DNA from: an uncultured Collinsella sp.
GTDB lineage: Bacteria; Actinomycetota; Coriobacteriia; Coriobacteriales; Coriobacteriaceae
Length of the DNA: 24,744 nt
Reading direction: 5' to 3'
NCBI GenBank assembly: GCA_900548495.1
Contig: URKT01000028.1
Location: forward strand, 1 to 24,744
This document shows, piece after piece, positions 23,942 through 24,744 of this stretch. The notes beneath the pieces were generated by a model, which was given only the letters and a program-made list of their open reading frames with translations, did no database searches and was not told where the DNA came from. How positions within the stretch are numbered: position 1 is the stretch's first letter; each line of letters begins with the position of its first letter. A program made the position numbers and the translations under genes.

Positions 23942-24001
23942 CGGGTTCCGGACTGCGGACGTGCCCTATGCGGCATGATTCAGCGGTCTGGAACCCGTTT
24001 T
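23942..24001 (+). terminator. Terminator of the arg operon
   Basis: CGGGTTCCGGAC (23942-23953) pairs with GTCTGGAACCCG (23986-23997), with one G-U pair, and TTTT follows. A second small hairpin TGCCTTAG/CTAAGGCA (24001-24021) comes directly after. Confidence 0.85.
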
Positions 24002-24033
24002 GCCTTAGATTTGCTAAGGCAGGGAGACCTGCT

Positions 24034-24248
24034 GGTCAAAAAACATCAAATATGAGTACTGCTACCGATTTGATAGCAGCAATTTTGGACTAATAAGGCC
24101 AGATAGCAAGTCAAAATGGCGATGAAAGCACGATTTTGATCCAACTGTTAGTACTTATAATGGACATATGTTGCGTAACTAAAGCAAATACTATCTTTTT
24201 ATATGTTGCAAACAAAGTAGCAGTACTCATTTTTGCCATTTTTTGACC
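24034..24248. mobile_element. MITE-like AT-rich element with 32-base inverted repeats
   Basis: 24034-24065 and the complement of 24217-24248 agree at 28 of 32 positions, including a perfect inner 14 bases, ATGAGTACTGCTAC, and outer GGTCAAAAAA. The 215-base unit is far richer in A and T than its surroundings and encodes no protein. No clear target-site duplication is visible at its edges. This shape fits a miniature inverted-repeat element; no transposase is present. Confidence 0.55.
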
Positions 24249-24269
24249 ACGGCCTTTGCGATAGATGTG

Positions 24270-24360
24270 CTGGCGGGTTCGAATCCCTCTGCGATGGGCC
24301 CAAAAAAGAAAGGCCCCCATTGCTGGGAGCCTATCAAATCAGTGGTGGGCGATGAGGGAT
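24270..24360. repeat. tRNA-end/terminator module, copy 1 (degenerate)
   Basis: CTGGCGGGTTCGAATCCC (24270-24287) is a tRNA T-arm-like sequence on the plus strand. A minus-strand terminator hairpin, AGGC-CCCA with TGGG-GCCT (24311-24332), follows; its T tail is the A-rich run 24302-24307 on the plus strand. TCAGTGGTGGGCGATGAGGG (24339 on) then copies the 3' end, including CCA, of the tRNA-Val further right. No complete tRNA can be built from this copy. Confidence 0.65.
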
Positions 24361-24455
24361 GTCCGCGTGCGGCTGGCGCCGCCCGCTTCCGCTTCGGGCC
24401 TGCGGCCCTCGCGTGCTGCGCTGGAAAACGCTTCGCGTTTCCTCAGCTCCGCACC
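24361..24455. other. GC-rich hairpin spacer between the two modules
   Basis: This spacer is dense in short GC palindromes, for example GGAAAACG/CGTTTCC around CTTCG near 24423-24442 and GCGGC/GCCGC near 24368-24380. It is non-coding; the sharp change from AT-rich to GC-rich sequence at about 24250-24360 is striking. Confidence 0.4.
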
Positions 24456-24544
24456 CTGGCGGGTTCGAATCCCATGAAATGGGCGCAAACAAAACGGTCC
24501 CCTTGCGAGGACCGTTTCCAATTCAGTGGTGGGCGATGAGGGAT
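24456..24544. repeat. tRNA-end/terminator module, copy 2
   Basis: The same order as copy 1, displaced by about 185 bases: CTGGCGGGTTCGAATCCC (24456-24473), a terminator, then TCAGTGGTGGGCGATGAGGG (24523 on), which here continues into the complete tRNA-Val gene. The middles of the two copies differ, so the duplication is old or was reshaped by recombination. Confidence 0.65.
24487..24517 (-). terminator. Terminator of tRNA-Val
   Basis: Read on the minus strand, AAACGGTCC and GGACCGTTT (24509-24517 and 24492-24500) form a 9-base stem, and TTTTGTTT follows. It sits ten bases beyond the encoded CCA of the tRNA. Confidence 0.8.
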
Positions 24545-24602
24545 TCGAACCCCCAGCCTTGTGCGTGTAAAGCACCTGCGCTAACCGTTGCGCCAATCGC
24601 CC
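24527..24602 (-). tRNA. tRNA-Val (anticodon TAC)
   Basis: The minus strand folds as a full cloverleaf: acceptor GGGCGAT/ATCGCCC, D arm GCGC-AACGGTTA-GCGC, anticodon loop TTTACAC (anticodon TAC, reads GUA), variable AGGCT, T arm GGGGG-TTCGAAT-CCCTC, A73 and an encoded CCA. The first pair of the anticodon stem is a G-A mismatch (27-43); the other stems are sound. Confidence 0.95.
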
Positions 24603-24612
24603 GTGCGGAGAG

Positions 24613-24618
24613 AGTATA
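24613..24618 (-). promoter_or_regulatory. -10 box of the tRNA-Val gene
   Basis: TATACT on the minus strand lies ten bases before the 5' end of the mature tRNA. No good -35 is seen at 16-18 bases. Confidence 0.45.
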
Positions 24619-24697
24619 GCAAAACAATCGCCCCATTCACCTCATATCCATTAAAGGTAACTCGCGCGTGTCACAGCGGAGCTGATTCAGTTGAGAT

Positions 24698-24744
24698 CTG
24701 TCTCTTATACACATCTCCGAGCCCACGAGACATGCGCAGATCTC
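24698..24744 (+). other. Nextera read-2 adapter, index and flow-cell start (library artefact)
   Basis: CTGTCTCTTATACACATCT (24698-24716) is the Tn5 mosaic end, CCGAGCCCACGAGAC (24717-24731) is the read-2 adapter, ATGCGCAG (24732-24739) is an 8-base i7 index, and ATCTC begins the P7 sequence. Confidence 0.97.

Noticed and set aside
22789..23976. Minus-strand frame of about 395 codons over argD
   Set aside because: It is antisense to argD and overlaps the operon terminator; its His/Arg-rich composition is typical of a shadow.
24270..24300. A complete plus-strand tRNA at copy 1 of the module
   Set aside because: Only a T-arm-like sequence is present; no D arm, anticodon arm or matching acceptor can be built upstream.

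Overview
The window reads as a chromosomal contig from a high-GC, gut-type actinobacterium, most likely a Collinsella-like member of the Coriobacteriia. That placement rests on my recognition of the proteins (GroEL, YebC, a DUF6020 membrane protein), the base composition and the style of the intergenic repeats; no search was run. Both ends carry Nextera library adapter sequence (1-28 and 24698-24744), so the true genomic insert is about 29-24697 and the ends are assembly ends, not biological ones.

Layout. 29-5031: a large DUF6020-type membrane protein, a YebC/TACO1 family protein, then a compact envelope-stress cluster (AmaP-like, DUF2273, Asp23/Gls24) closed by a strong terminator. 5073-9215: a YitT-type membrane protein, a zinc-ribbon membrane protein with a Pro/Glu/Ala tail, and on the minus strand an M20D-type amidohydrolase/peptidase. 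9382-11019: an amidohydrolase of the YtcJ type, divergent from the M20 gene. 11020-11940 has no convincing gene, but it holds a very large nested inverted repeat (11577-11818). 11941-13968: groES-groEL, followed by a second large nested palindrome (13995-14139).

14305-18770 is a coherent riboflavin unit. A promoter and an FMN riboswitch (RFN element) precede a RibU-like S component, a single protein that fuses both ECF ATPases, and the EcfT subunit, with start/stop overlaps. Two tandem pyridoxamine-5'-phosphate-oxidase-fold proteins, probable flavin binders, follow. 18806-24001 is an arginine biosynthesis operon, argC-argJ-argB-argD, with a likely ArgR operator upstream and a terminator after argD. 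The last 700 bases hold an AT-rich element bounded by about 32-bp inverted repeats (24034-24248), a tandemly duplicated tRNA-end/terminator module, and an intact minus-strand tRNA-Val(TAC).

The genes are mostly housekeeping. The least ordinary material is intergenic: two nested palindromes of nearly equal size flanking groESL, a dispersed hairpin repeat present twice in opposite orientation, the MITE-like element near the tRNA, and an FMN riboswitch that appears to control a complete dedicated ECF transporter rather than only an S component. I found no phage, CRISPR array, transposase or defence gene.
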